From assembly GCA_017544805.1 (NCBI GenBank), contig JAFYDK010000089.1:1-64000 (forward strand): a DNA stretch of 64,000 nucleotides, read 5' to 3'. Below the pieces are notes generated by a model, which saw only the letters and a list, made by a program, of their open reading frames with translations, had not been told where the DNA came from and did not search any database. The translations under genes and the position numbers were made by a program. This stretch comes from Bacteroidales bacterium (GTDB lineage Bacteria; Bacteroidota; Bacteroidia; Bacteroidales; UBA3824). Shown here piece after piece: positions 26,063 to 35,133 of the stretch (position 1 is its first letter; every line of letters begins with the position of its first letter).

Positions 26063-27376
26063 ATGAAAAAGTTTTTAATTTTGATTTTGACACTTACTTT
26101 TTTTGCTGGTTGCAAAGACCGGGTATCTCAGCCGTGGACTTCAGGCGGTTTTCAAACGGGCAAATACCGCAATTTGTTTCTTGAATACGGTTATTCCGAA
26201 AAGGAAATCAACGATAAGGTTCAAGAGGTTTTCAATGATGTTTTTTACGGCAAAAACAAAGTATATTTTGAAGTCGGAGATTCTTTAGGTTATATTTCCG
26301 ACATAAAAAATCATGATGCTCGTACCGAGGGTATGTCATACGGAATGATGATTGCCGTTCAGTTCGACAAAAAAGATATTTTCGACCGTTTGTGGCGTTG
26401 GTCAAAAACTTATATGCAGCATCAGGAGGGTGCGCGTAAAGGTTATTTTGCTTGGAGTTGCAAAACCGATGGTTCGCATAACGCCGAAGGTGCAGCCTCT
26501 GACGGTGAATTGTATTATATTACATCTTTGATTTTTGCCTCTAACCGTTGGGGTGATAATACGGGCATTAATTACAAAGCCGAGGCTCAGAATATTCTTA
26601 ATAATGTGATGCCAAGAGAAATTCCGCAGGAGGAATTAGAAAAAATATTTCCTCCGTTTATGAAAGTTGAGGGCGTTCAAAAAAGTTATTTAATCGACCC
26701 TGAAACCTCCCTTATAACATTTACTCCTGATGGTTTTGGACAGCGTTTTACCGATCCTTCTTATCATATTCCGGCGTTTTATGAGGTTTGGGCGAAATGG
26801 GCTGATGACGGCAGAGCGGATTATTGGCTGGAATGTGCAAAAAAAGCACGTGAATTTTTGCATGTTGCAATCAATGATTCTACGGGTTTGAATCCTGACC
26901 TTTGCGGTTATGACGGAAAACTTTTGCCGGATTTTGGTGGAAAACGCAGCGGTGGTTCAAATTTCCGTTACGATTCATGGCGTGTGCCGATGAATATTGC
27001 ACTTGATTATGAATGGAGTTGTGCTGATATTGATTTTCAGCAGAAATATGCCGAAAAAATTCAAAACTTTTTTTATTCTCAAGGCATTGACAAATATTAT
27101 GATCAGTACCGTTTGGACGGTTCTATCCCCGAGGGTGATGAAATTATTGAGGCTGGAGGTTTCAAGAAATTAAGACACAGTATAGGTTTGATGTCTACTT
27201 TAGCGGCAGCCTCCGTTATGTGCAACCACGAGAAAAGCAAGGAATTTATTTCGGCTCTTTGGAATGCAAAACACGTTCCCTTTGACGACGGGTATTTTGA
27301 TGCTTATTATGACGGTCTTTTAAGATTGTTTGCTTTTATGCACCTTAGCGGAAAATATCAGGTTATAGCCAAATAG
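26063..27376 (+). CDS. GH8 lipoprotein, probable reducing-end xylose-releasing exo-oligoxylanase
   Basis: A 437-residue lipoprotein (lipobox FAGC, Cys17) of glycoside hydrolase family 8, an (alpha/alpha)6 barrel inverting enzyme. Glu89 in DARTEGMSYGMM is the expected general acid, and Asp231 in TDPSYHIPAFYEVWA aligns with the catalytic base of the Rex subgroup that trims xylo-oligosaccharides from the reducing end. WRVPMNIALDYEW is another family block. The gene has a separate promoter, with TAATTTTG at 26018-26025, and lacks the TGTCCACCT repeats of the preceding genes, so it may be regulated apart from them. With two GH43 enzymes it points to arabinoxylan or mixed pectin/xylan side-chain use. 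Cellulase and chitosanase are other GH8 activities but fit the motifs less well. Confidence 0.87.
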   Translation: MKKFLILILTLTFFAGCKDRVSQPWTSGGFQTGKYRNLFLEYGYSEKEINDKVQEVFNDVFYGKNKVYFEVGDSLGYISDIKNHDARTEGMSYGMMIAVQFDKKDIFDRLWRWSKTYMQHQEGARKGYFAWSCKTDGSHNAEGAASDGELYYITSLIFASNRWGDNTGINYKAEAQNILNNVMPREIPQEELEKIFPPFMKVEGVQKSYLIDPETSLITFTPDGFGQRFTDPSYHIPAFYEVWAKWADDGRADYWLECAKKAREFLHVAINDSTGLNPDLCGYDGKLLPDFGGKRSGGSNFRYDSWRVPMNIALDYEWSCADIDFQQKYAEKIQNFFYSQGIDKYYDQYRLDGSIPEGDEIIEAGGFKKLRHSIGLMSTLAAASVMCNHEKSKEFISALWNAKHVPFDDGYFDAYYDGLLRLFAFMHLSGKYQVIAK

Positions 27377-27527
27377 AACGGTAAAAGAACTCCGATTAAG
27401 TTAAATTATTTAAAAATTGAAAAAAGTTGTAAAAAAATTTGGTTTTTTCGGAAAACTTTTTCCAAATTTGTAAAAAACAAATCTGAAAGTATTTGTTGGA
27501 AAAAATAATCGGAAATATAAAAAAGAC

Positions 27528-29720
27528 ATGAGTAAAAAGACAAACAATCTTTTAGAATATTTGCATAAGTTTTTCGGATTCGACAGATTCAAGGGTGAAC
27601 AAGAAGCTGTTGTAAACAATGTCCTCAACGGCAAGGATACTTTTGTTCTGATGCCTACGGGCGGGGGAAAATCACTTTGTTATCAGTTGCCATCTTTGAT
27701 TTTGGACGGTACGGCGATTGTGATTTCGCCGCTGATTGCCCTTATGAAAAATCAAGTCGATGCCATGCGTAACATCAGCACGGAGGAAAGCGTTGCGCAT
27801 TTTCTTAATTCGTCGCTGACAAAACAGCAGATAGCGCAGGTTAAAGCCGATATTTTGAGCGGAAAGACCAAACTTCTGTACGTTGCGCCCGAAAGCCTCA
27901 CGAAAGAGGAAAACATTGAGTTTTTAAAACAAGTTAAAATCTCGTTTTACGCTATTGATGAGGCGCATTGTATTTCTGAGTGGGGACACGATTTCCGCCC
28001 TGAATACCGCAGAATCCGTCCCATAATTGAGGAGATAGGCCGCAGTCCGATAATTGCACTTACGGCAACAGCGACACCTAAGGTTCAGCACGACATTCAG
28101 AAAAACCTCGGCATTTTGGATGCTAATGTCTTTAAATCGTCGTTTTTCCGTTCTAACCTTTATTATGAGGTACGTCCGAAAATTGATATTGACAAGCAAA
28201 TCATAAAATTTATCAAGGCAAACAAAGGCAAAAGCGGAATTATCTATTGTCTTAGCCGTAAGAAAGTTGAGGAACTTGCCGAAACACTTTGTGTTAATGA
28301 TATTAAAGCCTTGCCGTATCATGCCGGAATGGATTCTCAAACCCGTAGTGCAAATCAAGATAAATTCTTGATGGAGGAGGTTGATGTTATTGTTGCCACA
28401 ATTGCTTTCGGTATGGGTATTGACAAGCCGGATGTAAGGTTTGTGATCCATTATGATATGCCCAAAAGTCTTGAAGGTTATTATCAGGAGACAGGCCGTG
28501 CGGGCAGGGACGGTGGCGAAGGTCAGTGTATTGCTTTTTATAGTTACAAGGATATTCAAAAGTTGGAAAAATTCATGCAGGGTAAGCCTGTCAGCGAGCA
28601 GGAAATCGGCAAACAACTTTTGTCAGAAACCGTGGCATACGCAGAGACTTCTATGTGCCGCAGCAAGATGCTTTTGAATTATTTCGGTGAAACGTTGGAC
28701 GAGCCGTGCGGAAACTGCGACAACTGTATGCACCCACAGAAACCTTTCAACGGTAAGGAATCTATTTTGAAAGCTTTGAAGGTTATTACAGCCGTTCAGG
28801 AAAAATTCAAGACGGAACACGTTGCGAAAGTTTTGGCGGGCGTATCCGATTCGCAAATCAAAACATATAAACATCACAAACTTCCTGATTTTGGAATAGG
28901 GGAGGACGATGGTGACGAAAACTATTGGAATGCAGTTTTAAGACAGTCTTTGGTAAAAGGATTTTTGGACAAGGACATAGAAAATTACGGACTTTTGAAA
29001 ATCACGAAACTCGGAAAAGAGTACATGAAAAAACCGTATGATATTCAACTTGTTAAAAATCATGATTACGAGTCGGAAGACGAAGACGACGAACAGGCTG
29101 TACCTCATACGATGAACGGTGGAGCCTCAGATCCTGAACTTTTCCGTATGTTGAAAGATTTGAGGAAGAAAGTTTCAAAACAGAAAAATGTTCCTCCGTT
29201 TGTAATTTTCCAAGATCCTTCGCTTGAAGATATGGCGGTTCAGTACCCGATAACGATTGAGGAATTAACTCAGATTGTCGGAGTCGGCTACGGTAAAGCG
29301 CAAAAATTCGGAAAGGAATTTGTGGATTTGATTAAGAAATATGTTCAAGAAAAAGAGATTGAACGTCCTCAGGATATGATTGTTAAATCTGTTGTTTCAA
29401 AATCTGGCAACAAGGTTTACATCATTCAAAGTATTGACAGAAAAATCGATCTTGAAGATATTTGCGAGTCAAAACAGATTGAAATGGACGAACTTCTCTC
29501 GGAAATTGAGTCGATTATCAATTCAGGAACAAAACTCAATCTTGACTACTACGTTAATAAAGTTATTGACGAGGAACGTCAGCAAGAGGTCTACGAATAT
29601 TTCGATCATGCCGAAACCGAATCTATTGACGAGGCGATGAAAGAACTCGGAAGCGAAGATTATACCGAAGAGGAACTCCGTTTGATGAGGGTAAAATATA
29701 TTTCAGAAAAAGGACATTAA
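27528..29720 (+). CDS. recQ: ATP-dependent DNA helicase RecQ
   Basis: A 730-residue 3'-5' DNA helicase for recombination and fork repair. Walker A is MPTGGGKSLCYQ (Lys48), and the DEAH box is at residues 144-147 (IDEAHCISEWGHDFRPEY). Later helicase motifs include ATATPKVQ, YHAGMD, VATIAFGMGIDKPDVRFVIH and YYQETGRAGRDG. The zinc-binding region has C....KMLLNYFGE and CGNCDNC (about residues 375-400), followed by an RQC winged helix and an HRDC domain (about 525-600). A C-terminal acidic extension of about 120 residues is usual for Bacteroidetes RecQ. The gene stands alone; the palindromic element 29747-29864 lies after it. Confidence 0.97.
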   Translation: MSKKTNNLLEYLHKFFGFDRFKGEQEAVVNNVLNGKDTFVLMPTGGGKSLCYQLPSLILDGTAIVISPLIALMKNQVDAMRNISTEESVAHFLNSSLTKQQIAQVKADILSGKTKLLYVAPESLTKEENIEFLKQVKISFYAIDEAHCISEWGHDFRPEYRRIRPIIEEIGRSPIIALTATATPKVQHDIQKNLGILDANVFKSSFFRSNLYYEVRPKIDIDKQIIKFIKANKGKSGIIYCLSRKKVEELAETLCVNDIKALPYHAGMDSQTRSANQDKFLMEEVDVIVATIAFGMGIDKPDVRFVIHYDMPKSLEGYYQETGRAGRDGGEGQCIAFYSYKDIQKLEKFMQGKPVSEQEIGKQLLSETVAYAETSMCRSKMLLNYFGETLDEPCGNCDNCMHPQKPFNGKESILKALKVITAVQEKFKTEHVAKVLAGVSDSQIKTYKHHKLPDFGIGEDDGDENYWNAVLRQSLVKGFLDKDIENYGLLKITKLGKEYMKKPYDIQLVKNHDYESEDEDDEQAVPHTMNGGASDPELFRMLKDLRKKVSKQKNVPPFVIFQDPSLEDMAVQYPITIEELTQIVGVGYGKAQKFGKEFVDLIKKYVQEKEIERPQDMIVKSVVSKSGNKVYIIQSIDRKIDLEDICESKQIEMDELLSEIESIINSGTKLNLDYYVNKVIDEERQQEVYEYFDHAETESIDEAMKELGSEDYTEEELRLMRVKYISEKGH

Positions 29721-29746
29721 TTGAAAAATATTTTTTCGTTTTAACT

Positions 29747-29864
29747 AAAAAAATGAGGTTGTCTAAAAAGTGGTATTGGAACGCAGGCATCCTTGCCTGC
29801 AAATGCTTGTAAAGGCGGGCTGGAAGCCCGCACTCCAACTTTTTAGACAACCTCATTTTTTTTT
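29747..29864. repeat. Composite inverted-repeat element between recQ and prmC
   Basis: Long outer arms (29747-29771 and 29838-29862, core ATGAGGTTGTCTAAAAAGT, perfectly complementary there) enclose two inner hairpins: GCAGGCA-TCCT-TGCCTGC (29783-29800) and GCGGGCT..AGCCCGC (about 29815-29831). The outer arms end in A and T runs, so the element works as a bidirectional terminator for the convergent recQ and prmC genes. The outer arms resemble the palindromes at 12472 and 46824, and the nested structure looks like a small mobile or REP-like element. Confidence 0.75.
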
Positions 29865-29869
29865 TAGAA

Positions 29870-30715
29870 TTATTTGTCGCCTTTTACGAATCTATTTTTA
29901 CCGAAACAATCTTTTATGATTTTAACATTCTTAAAGCCGTAGTTTTCAAGAACTTGAGCGGTTTCTTTCCCGAAATTTTCGTTGATTTCAAAAAAAAGTT
30001 TTCCAAACTTGTTTAAATGTGTTGAGGCAAATTCCGAAATTTTTTTATAAAACTTCAGTGCGTCATCATCAGGAACAAATAATGCCGTAAAAGGTTCATA
30101 ATCAAGTACATTCTTTTGCATCTGAGGTTTTTCACAATCTCTGACGTAAGGCGGATTCGAGATGATAACGTCAAATTTTTTATCGGTTTGAAAATTGAAA
30201 ATGTCGGATAAAAATATTTTTAAATTTTTAAGATTATATTTTTTGATGTTTTTTTCGCAAACTTTCAGGGCTTTTTCACTGATGTCGCAACCGTAAAAAT
30301 TTTTGTCGGGGTGTTTTTTTGCCAAATAAATTGAAATGCAACCGCTGCCTAATCCGATTTCAAAAGTTTCATCTGTGTTTTTCAATTCTGAGGAAACCAT
30401 CATTGCGAGTTCTTCCGTTTCGGGGCGCGGAATTAGTACCGAACTTTCAGTAAAAAGCTCTAAATCAAGAAATTGCGCATTGTTAAAAATATATTCTAAC
30501 GGTTCGTGTTTTTTTATTCTTTCTAATACGCTGCGGATTTTTTCTAAAGAAAAATTTTCGATTTTCTTCTCCGGATGCATTAAAATATCCGTCAGTGTTA
30601 TATTATAAAGATGAGAAAAAATTTTCACGGCAACAGCCTTGATTGCATTTGGGTCGTTGTCATAAACTGAAGAAATTTCTTGTTTTATGTATAAAAAAAG
30701 TTCGGAATTGTTCAT
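29870..30715 (-). CDS. prmC: Peptide chain release factor N5-glutamine methyltransferase PrmC
   Basis: A 281-residue enzyme that methylates the GGQ glutamine of release factors RF1/RF2 using S-adenosylmethionine. It has an N-terminal helical domain (about residues 1-75), the linker LIPRPETEELA, the SAM-binding IGLGSGCISIYLA and the catalytic NPPYVRD. I chose the ATG at 30715 (MNNSELFLYIKQ) rather than the upstream ATG at 30736: it aligns with other Bacteroidetes PrmC, and a TAACTTTG -7 box on the minus strand (30731 down to 30724) lies between the two ATGs. If that box is used the leader is almost absent. The gene is divergent from the DUF2007/der operon. Confidence 0.92.
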   Translation of the reverse strand: MNNSELFLYIKQEISSVYDNDPNAIKAVAVKIFSHLYNITLTDILMHPEKKIENFSLEKIRSVLERIKKHEPLEYIFNNAQFLDLELFTESSVLIPRPETEELAMMVSSELKNTDETFEIGLGSGCISIYLAKKHPDKNFYGCDISEKALKVCEKNIKKYNLKNLKIFLSDIFNFQTDKKFDVIISNPPYVRDCEKPQMQKNVLDYEPFTALFVPDDDALKFYKKISEFASTHLNKFGKLFFEINENFGKETAQVLENYGFKNVKIIKDCFGKNRFVKGDK

Positions 30716-30740
30716 TTTTTCTGCAAAGTTAATCATTTAT

Positions 30741-30771
30741 TTTGCCAAATCCTAAAAAAAATCTATATTTG
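30741..30771 (+). promoter_or_regulatory. Promoter of the DUF2007-der-lipoprotein operon
   Basis: TTTG (30741-30744), a 19-base spacer and TATATTTG (30764-30771) match the Bacteroidetes consensus exactly. The next start codon is at 30796. Confidence 0.8.
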
Positions 30772-30795
30772 CACGTTAAAAAATTTCGGTTGATT

Positions 30796-31032
30796 ATGGA
30801 AACGCAATTATTTAAAGTGTTCAGCGGGCTTGCAATAGACGTGAACATTATCAGAAAGCATTTAGAGAGCAACGGAATCAAATGTTTTGTGGACAACAAA
30901 CACTCTGACAACGAGAATAGTAAGTGGTCAGAACCTGTTTTTGATCCTAACGTTAATCTTGAGGTTGAGCCGCAGAACGCTGAGACCGCATTAAAACTTA
31001 TTGACGTTTTCCTTAAAACCAAAGCAGAATAA
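30796..31032 (+). CDS. Small DUF2007-type protein
   Basis: A 78-residue protein beginning METQLFKVFSGLAIDVNIIRKHLESNGIKCFV. The pattern of a short ferredoxin-like fold with a late acidic/hydrophobic strand (VNLEVEPQNAETALKLIDVFL) fits the DUF2007 'putative signal transducing' family, whose function is not known. I chose this ATG, not an in-frame ATG at 30742, because the consensus promoter box 30764-30771 lies between them and the family begins here. der starts 4 bases after its stop, so the two are cotranscribed. Confidence 0.75.
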   Translation: METQLFKVFSGLAIDVNIIRKHLESNGIKCFVDNKHSDNENSKWSEPVFDPNVNLEVEPQNAETALKLIDVFLKTKAE

Positions 31033-31036
31033 TTTT

Positions 31037-32344
31037 ATGAGCAATATAGTAGCAATAGTAGGTTGCCCGAATGTGGGCAAATCAACACTTTTCAATCGTC
31101 TGACAGGTTCTCGTGAGGCTATCGTTCATGAGACGGCAGGCGTTACGCGCGACCGTCATTATGGCAAATCAGATTGGAACGGCAAAGAGTTTTCTGTCAT
31201 TGATACAGGCGGTTACGTTAATAATTCGGACGATATTTTTGAAAACGAAATTCAAAAACAAGTTCATTTTGCCATCGAAGAGGCTGATGTAATTATTTTT
31301 ATGACGGATGCCAAACTCGGTGTTACAGCAGGGGATGAGGTTATTACGGAGATTCTCCGCAGAGCCGACAAGCCGGTTTTTTTAGCTGTTAACAAAACTG
31401 ATAATCCGCAACTTCAACTCGAGAGCAGCACGTTTTATTCTTTGGGAATAAGCGAGATGTTTACGATTTGTGCCGCTACGGGTACTGGTACGGGTGATTT
31501 GTTGGATGCAGTTGTAAGAAATTTCCGTGAAGATGCCGTTGATGACGAAGCGGGAGTTCCGAAAATTGCAGTCGTTGGCCGTCCTAATGTTGGTAAATCT
31601 TCGTTAATCAATGCTTTGACGGGCAGTGAGAGAAATATCGTTACGCCTATTGCCGGGACTACGAGAGATACGATTAACACTCGTTATAATAAGTTCGGAC
31701 ACGATTTCATCCTTGTTGATACGGCAGGTCTTAGGAAAAAAAGCAAAGTTTCGGAAAATATTGAGTTTTATTCCGTTTTGCGCTCTGTACGTGCTATTGA
31801 GGAGGCTGACGTTTGTATCTTGATGTTAGATGCAACCCAAGGTCTTGAATCTCAGGACATGAACGTTTTCCGCCTTATAAAAGAAAACAACAAAGGTCTT
31901 GTGGTTTGTGTTAATAAATGGGATTTGATGGATAAGAGCGAAAACAATTCCACGAAACGTTACGAAGAATATATCAAAAAAGGTCTTGAGCCTTTTGATG
32001 ATATTCCTGTTGTTTTCACCTCAACGACCACGAAACAAAGAATTTTGAAAGCGATGGAGGAGGCAGTTCATGTTTATCAGAACCGCACGAGAAAAATTTC
32101 TACGGGACAACTTAACCGCTTGATTCAGCAGTACGTAGAGGAGACTCCGCCACCGGCTTGGAAAGGCAAATTCATTAAAATAAAATACGCAACACAATTG
32201 CCGACGTATTATCCGACGTTTGCTCTTTTCTGCAATCTTCCGCAATATATCCGCGACCCTTACAAGCGTTATATCGAAAACCGTTTGAGAAGGGATATAG
32301 ATTTTTGCGGTGTGCCGATTAAGATCTTTTTCAGAAAAAAATAA
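31037..32344 (+). CDS. der: Ribosome biogenesis GTPase Der (EngA)
   Basis: A 435-residue double GTPase needed for assembly of the 50S ribosomal subunit. The first G domain has GCPNVGKST (about residues 9-17), DTGG and NKTD. The second has GRPNVGKSS, DTAGLRKKSK and NKWD. The C-terminal KH-like domain (about 350-435) ends RPL-like with DIDFCGVPIKIFFRKK. The ATG at 31037 gives the usual MSNIVAIVGCPNVGK start; an in-frame ATG at 31001 lies inside the preceding gene. It is the middle gene of the operon with the DUF2007 protein and the lipoprotein at 32348. Confidence 0.97.
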   Translation: MSNIVAIVGCPNVGKSTLFNRLTGSREAIVHETAGVTRDRHYGKSDWNGKEFSVIDTGGYVNNSDDIFENEIQKQVHFAIEEADVIIFMTDAKLGVTAGDEVITEILRRADKPVFLAVNKTDNPQLQLESSTFYSLGISEMFTICAATGTGTGDLLDAVVRNFREDAVDDEAGVPKIAVVGRPNVGKSSLINALTGSERNIVTPIAGTTRDTINTRYNKFGHDFILVDTAGLRKKSKVSENIEFYSVLRSVRAIEEADVCILMLDATQGLESQDMNVFRLIKENNKGLVVCVNKWDLMDKSENNSTKRYEEYIKKGLEPFDDIPVVFTSTTTKQRILKAMEEAVHVYQNRTRKISTGQLNRLIQQYVEETPPPAWKGKFIKIKYATQLPTYYPTFALFCNLPQYIRDPYKRYIENRLRRDIDFCGVPIKIFFRKK

Positions 32345-32347
32345 AAG

Positions 32348-32938
32348 ATGGTTAAGGAGATAAAAATATTTTTGTTTGTTGCTGTTGTTTTGACAGTTTT
32401 TTACGCTTGCGGAAAATTGGAAACTTATTCCGAATTGCCGAGCGTTGAGTTTAAGCAGGTTTATATTGCTGATACCGTAGACGATTTGGGCAATGATGTC
32501 AAGTTTCAGAATATAACGCTTGAAATAATTGACGGCGACGGCAATCTCGGTCTTAATGCTGAGGACACAGTTGGTAATTTTTCGCCTGATTCTCAGTATT
32601 ATAACAATCTTTTTATAACGGTTTGTGAAAAACGTAACGGTGATTATAACGAACTTACAAAAGTTTCAAAAAATCTCTGTTACAGAATACCTTACAAAGC
32701 TCCTATCGGTCAAAACAAATATTTGAAAGCTGAGGTAAAGGTTGATGTTAGAATCCCTTTAGGCTATTTCGATTATGATACTATCCGTTATGAGTTTTTT
32801 GTTTATGACAGAGATTTAAATAAAAGCGATGTTGCCTTCAGTTGTGATATTCCGGCACGTAGACACGGAATTGTATTCTCTGACGGCACTTATTCTTTCT
32901 TCAAAGATGACGAGGAGGAAGAAGAAATTGAAAATTGA
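32348..32938 (+). CDS. Putative lipoprotein of unknown function
   Basis: A 196-residue exported protein with a lipobox (FYAC, Cys21). The body is beta-rich (FQNITLEIIDGDGNLGLNAED, VDVRIPLGYFDYDTIRYEFFVYDRD) and ends in an acidic tail (DDEEEEEIEN). The pattern is common in Bacteroidetes lipoproteins encoded near der, but I cannot name a function. It begins 3 bases after the der stop, so it is the last gene of the operon. The acidic tail runs into a short AT-rich stretch of repeated AATTGA-like words (32926-32960). Confidence 0.7.
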   Translation: MVKEIKIFLFVAVVLTVFYACGKLETYSELPSVEFKQVYIADTVDDLGNDVKFQNITLEIIDGDGNLGLNAEDTVGNFSPDSQYYNNLFITVCEKRNGDYNELTKVSKNLCYRIPYKAPIGQNKYLKAEVKVDVRIPLGYFDYDTIRYEFFVYDRDLNKSDVAFSCDIPARRHGIVFSDGTYSFFKDDEEEEEIEN

Positions 32939-33000
32939 TAATTGACAATTCATAATTGAACAAAATAAAAAAGTAGAATTTATAAAAAATATAACAGACG

Positions 33001-34641
33001 ATGAAAAAAAGTCCTTTACAAATTGCAAGGGCAGCATATCAGCCCAAGGTTCCCGCATCAATTTTCGGGGCTACAAAATTAACTGAAGGCAAAGCAACAG
33101 AATCAGTTGCAGACCAAGCCGACATCAAAAAACTTTTCCCGAACACTTACGGTTTGCCTATTGTAACGTTTGAAAAAGCAGAACAGTCAATGGCTTCAAA
33201 AGCAATCAACGTTGGCGTTATCCTTTCAGGCGGTCAAGCTCCCGGCGGACACAATGTTATTTCGGGTATTTTTGACGGTATCAAAGCTATCAACAAAGAT
33301 TCTAAACTTTACGGTTTCTTAGGTGGTCCTTCTGGTTTGGTTGATCACAAATACATCGAACTCACCTCTGACATTATTGACGAATATCGCAACACCGGCG
33401 GTTTTGATATTATTGGTTCAGGCCGTACAAAACTCGAAGAAACTTCTCAGTTCGACAAAGGTCTTGAAATCTGCAAAAAACTCAATATCAACGCTATCGT
33501 TATCATCGGCGGCGACGATTCTAATACAAACGCTTGCGTTTTGGCAGAATATTATTTGGCTAAAAAGACTGGTATTCAAGTTATCGGTTGTCCGAAAACT
33601 ATCGACGGCGACCTCAAAAACGAAATGATTGAAACTTCATTCGGTTTTGATACCGCAACAAAAGTATATTCAGAGGTTATCGGCAATATCGAAAGAGATG
33701 CTAATTCAGCTAAAAAATATTGGCACTTCATCAAATTGATGGGTCGTTCAGCAAGCCACGTTACATTGGAATGTGCTTTGAAAACTCAACCTAACATCAC
33801 CCTTATCGGTGAAGAAGTTGAGGCTAAAAACCAAACACTTGACGATGTTGTAACTTACATTGCAAACGCTGTTAAAGCTCGTGCTGACAAAGGTTTGAAT
33901 TTCGGTACTGTTCTCGTTCCCGAAGGACTTATCGAATTTATTCCCGCTATCAAAAAACTTATCGCTGAACTCAACGATATGTTAGCTGCTAATCAAGCTG
34001 AATTTGACACAATCGCTGCTGATCAAAAAATTGCTTACGTTGTTAAACACCTCAGCAAAGAAAACGCTGCAATTTTTGAAAGTCTTCCTGCTGCTGTTTC
34101 AAAACAACTCGCTTTGGAACGCGACCCGCACGGCAACGTACAAGTTTCGCTCATCGAAACCGAACAACTTTTGGCAGAAATGGTTGCTAAAAAACTCGCT
34201 CAATGGAAAAAAGAAGGCAAATTCAACGGCAAATTCTCAACACAACATCACTTCTTCGGTTATGAAGGTCGTTGTGCTGCTCCGTCTAATTTCGATGCAG
34301 ATTACTGCTATTCATTAGGTCGTGTTGCTGCATTGTTGATTAATTCGGGCAAAACCGGTTATATGTCATCAGTTCGCAACACTACGAAACCTGCTTCTGA
34401 ATGGCTCGCAGGCGGTATTCCTATCACCGCTATGATGAACATGGAAAAACGTAACGGCAAGATGAAACCCGTTATTCAGAAAGCTCTCGTTAAACTTGAC
34501 GGCGGTCCTTTCAAATTCTTCGCTTCAAAACGTGATGAATGGGCTATCGAAACGGCATACGTTTATCCTGGTCCTATTCAGTACTTCGGACCTTCTGAGG
34601 TTGCTGACATTACGACCGAAACCATCAAATTGGAACACTAA
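33001..34641 (+). CDS. pfp: PPi-dependent 6-phosphofructokinase
   Basis: A 546-residue enzyme that interconverts fructose 6-phosphate and fructose 1,6-bisphosphate using pyrophosphate, which makes this glycolytic step reversible. GGQAPGGHN (Gly77 on) binds the phosphoryl donor; GGDDS (residues 170-174) has Asp where ATP-dependent enzymes have Gly, the hallmark of PPi use. PKTIDGDL contains the catalytic Asp. The length of about 550 fits the long (clade-II) PFP form of Bacteroidetes and plants. Strong codon bias toward aaa/aac/gct suggests high expression. It is monocistronic with a terminator at 34667-34707. Confidence 0.95.
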   Translation: MKKSPLQIARAAYQPKVPASIFGATKLTEGKATESVADQADIKKLFPNTYGLPIVTFEKAEQSMASKAINVGVILSGGQAPGGHNVISGIFDGIKAINKDSKLYGFLGGPSGLVDHKYIELTSDIIDEYRNTGGFDIIGSGRTKLEETSQFDKGLEICKKLNINAIVIIGGDDSNTNACVLAEYYLAKKTGIQVIGCPKTIDGDLKNEMIETSFGFDTATKVYSEVIGNIERDANSAKKYWHFIKLMGRSASHVTLECALKTQPNITLIGEEVEAKNQTLDDVVTYIANAVKARADKGLNFGTVLVPEGLIEFIPAIKKLIAELNDMLAANQAEFDTIAADQKIAYVVKHLSKENAAIFESLPAAVSKQLALERDPHGNVQVSLIETEQLLAEMVAKKLAQWKKEGKFNGKFSTQHHFFGYEGRCAAPSNFDADYCYSLGRVAALLINSGKTGYMSSVRNTTKPASEWLAGGIPITAMMNMEKRNGKMKPVIQKALVKLDGGPFKFFASKRDEWAIETAYVYPGPIQYFGPSEVADITTETIKLEH

Positions 34642-34666
34642 GGTTTCTAAAATAACAGATTATAAT

Positions 34667-34707
34667 AAAAAAAGCGGAAATTTCAAAAAAGTTTTCCGCT
34701 TTTTTTT
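34667..34707. terminator. Bidirectional terminator between pfp and siaC
   Basis: AAAAAAAGCGGAAA (34667-34680) pairs with TTTCCGCTTTTTTT (34693-34706). A and T runs lie on both sides, serving both convergent operons. Confidence 0.85.
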
Positions 34708-34712
34708 ATTTG

Positions 34713-35099
34713 TTAAAAATCCCTCATTTTGACTTCAACGGGTAGATTTACGGCATAACAAATATCTTCGCCGTTGTCGCGGCTACCTTCGTCTCCGTCT
34801 TCGTAGTACCAAATTACTTTGACTTTCGATTTTCCCGAATCGTTAGCGGTCTTGAAAAGCAATAAAATATCGACCATTTTTTTCAGCGATGTCGAATTGT
34901 AATAGTCGAGATTGATTTCAAAAACCGTTTCTTTCAAAGGATTTTCCACATAGCGGGTAATCCAGTCGATAATCGGCCTGTATGCCTTTTCGGTATTTTC
35001 TGGCAAAGAACGACCTGAAAGCATAAATTTGCCTTCTTTTTCATCTAATACCACCCTCGGCATATTTTCTGTTGCTTCAATATACAATCTTTCTAACAT
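34713..35099 (-). CDS. SiaC-family regulatory phosphoprotein (DUF1987)
   Basis: A 128-residue cytosolic protein of the SiaC/DUF1987 family, a STAS-like partner-switch protein. It begins MLERLYIEATENMPRVVLDEK and has the family block GRSLPENTEKAYRPIIDWI. The loop LDYYNSTSLKKMVDIL (Ser69/Thr70/Ser71) corresponds to the region phosphorylated by SiaB in Pseudomonas aeruginosa (Thr68 there). In that organism unphosphorylated SiaC activates a diguanylate cyclase; no GGDEF protein is in this window, so the target here is unknown. It lies 34 bases downstream of the SiaB-like gene and is surely cotranscribed. Confidence 0.88.
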   Translation of the reverse strand: MLERLYIEATENMPRVVLDEKEGKFMLSGRSLPENTEKAYRPIIDWITRYVENPLKETVFEINLDYYNSTSLKKMVDILLLFKTANDSGKSKVKVIWYYEDGDEGSRDNGEDICYAVNLPVEVKMRDF

Positions 35100-35133
35100 T
35101 TTTATTTTTTTGTTTATTTTTGTTTCGTTTGAT

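Noticed and set aside
27435..27500. Inverted repeat AAATTTGG/CCAAATTT upstream of recQ as an operator
   Set aside because: It is very AT-rich with a long loop and no second copy; chance pairing is likely.
32926..32960. Short repeated words AATTGA/AATTGACAATTC after the lipoprotein gene
   Set aside because: This is AT-rich low-complexity sequence often seen in Bacteroidetes intergenic DNA; no clear hairpin plus T-run or promoter.
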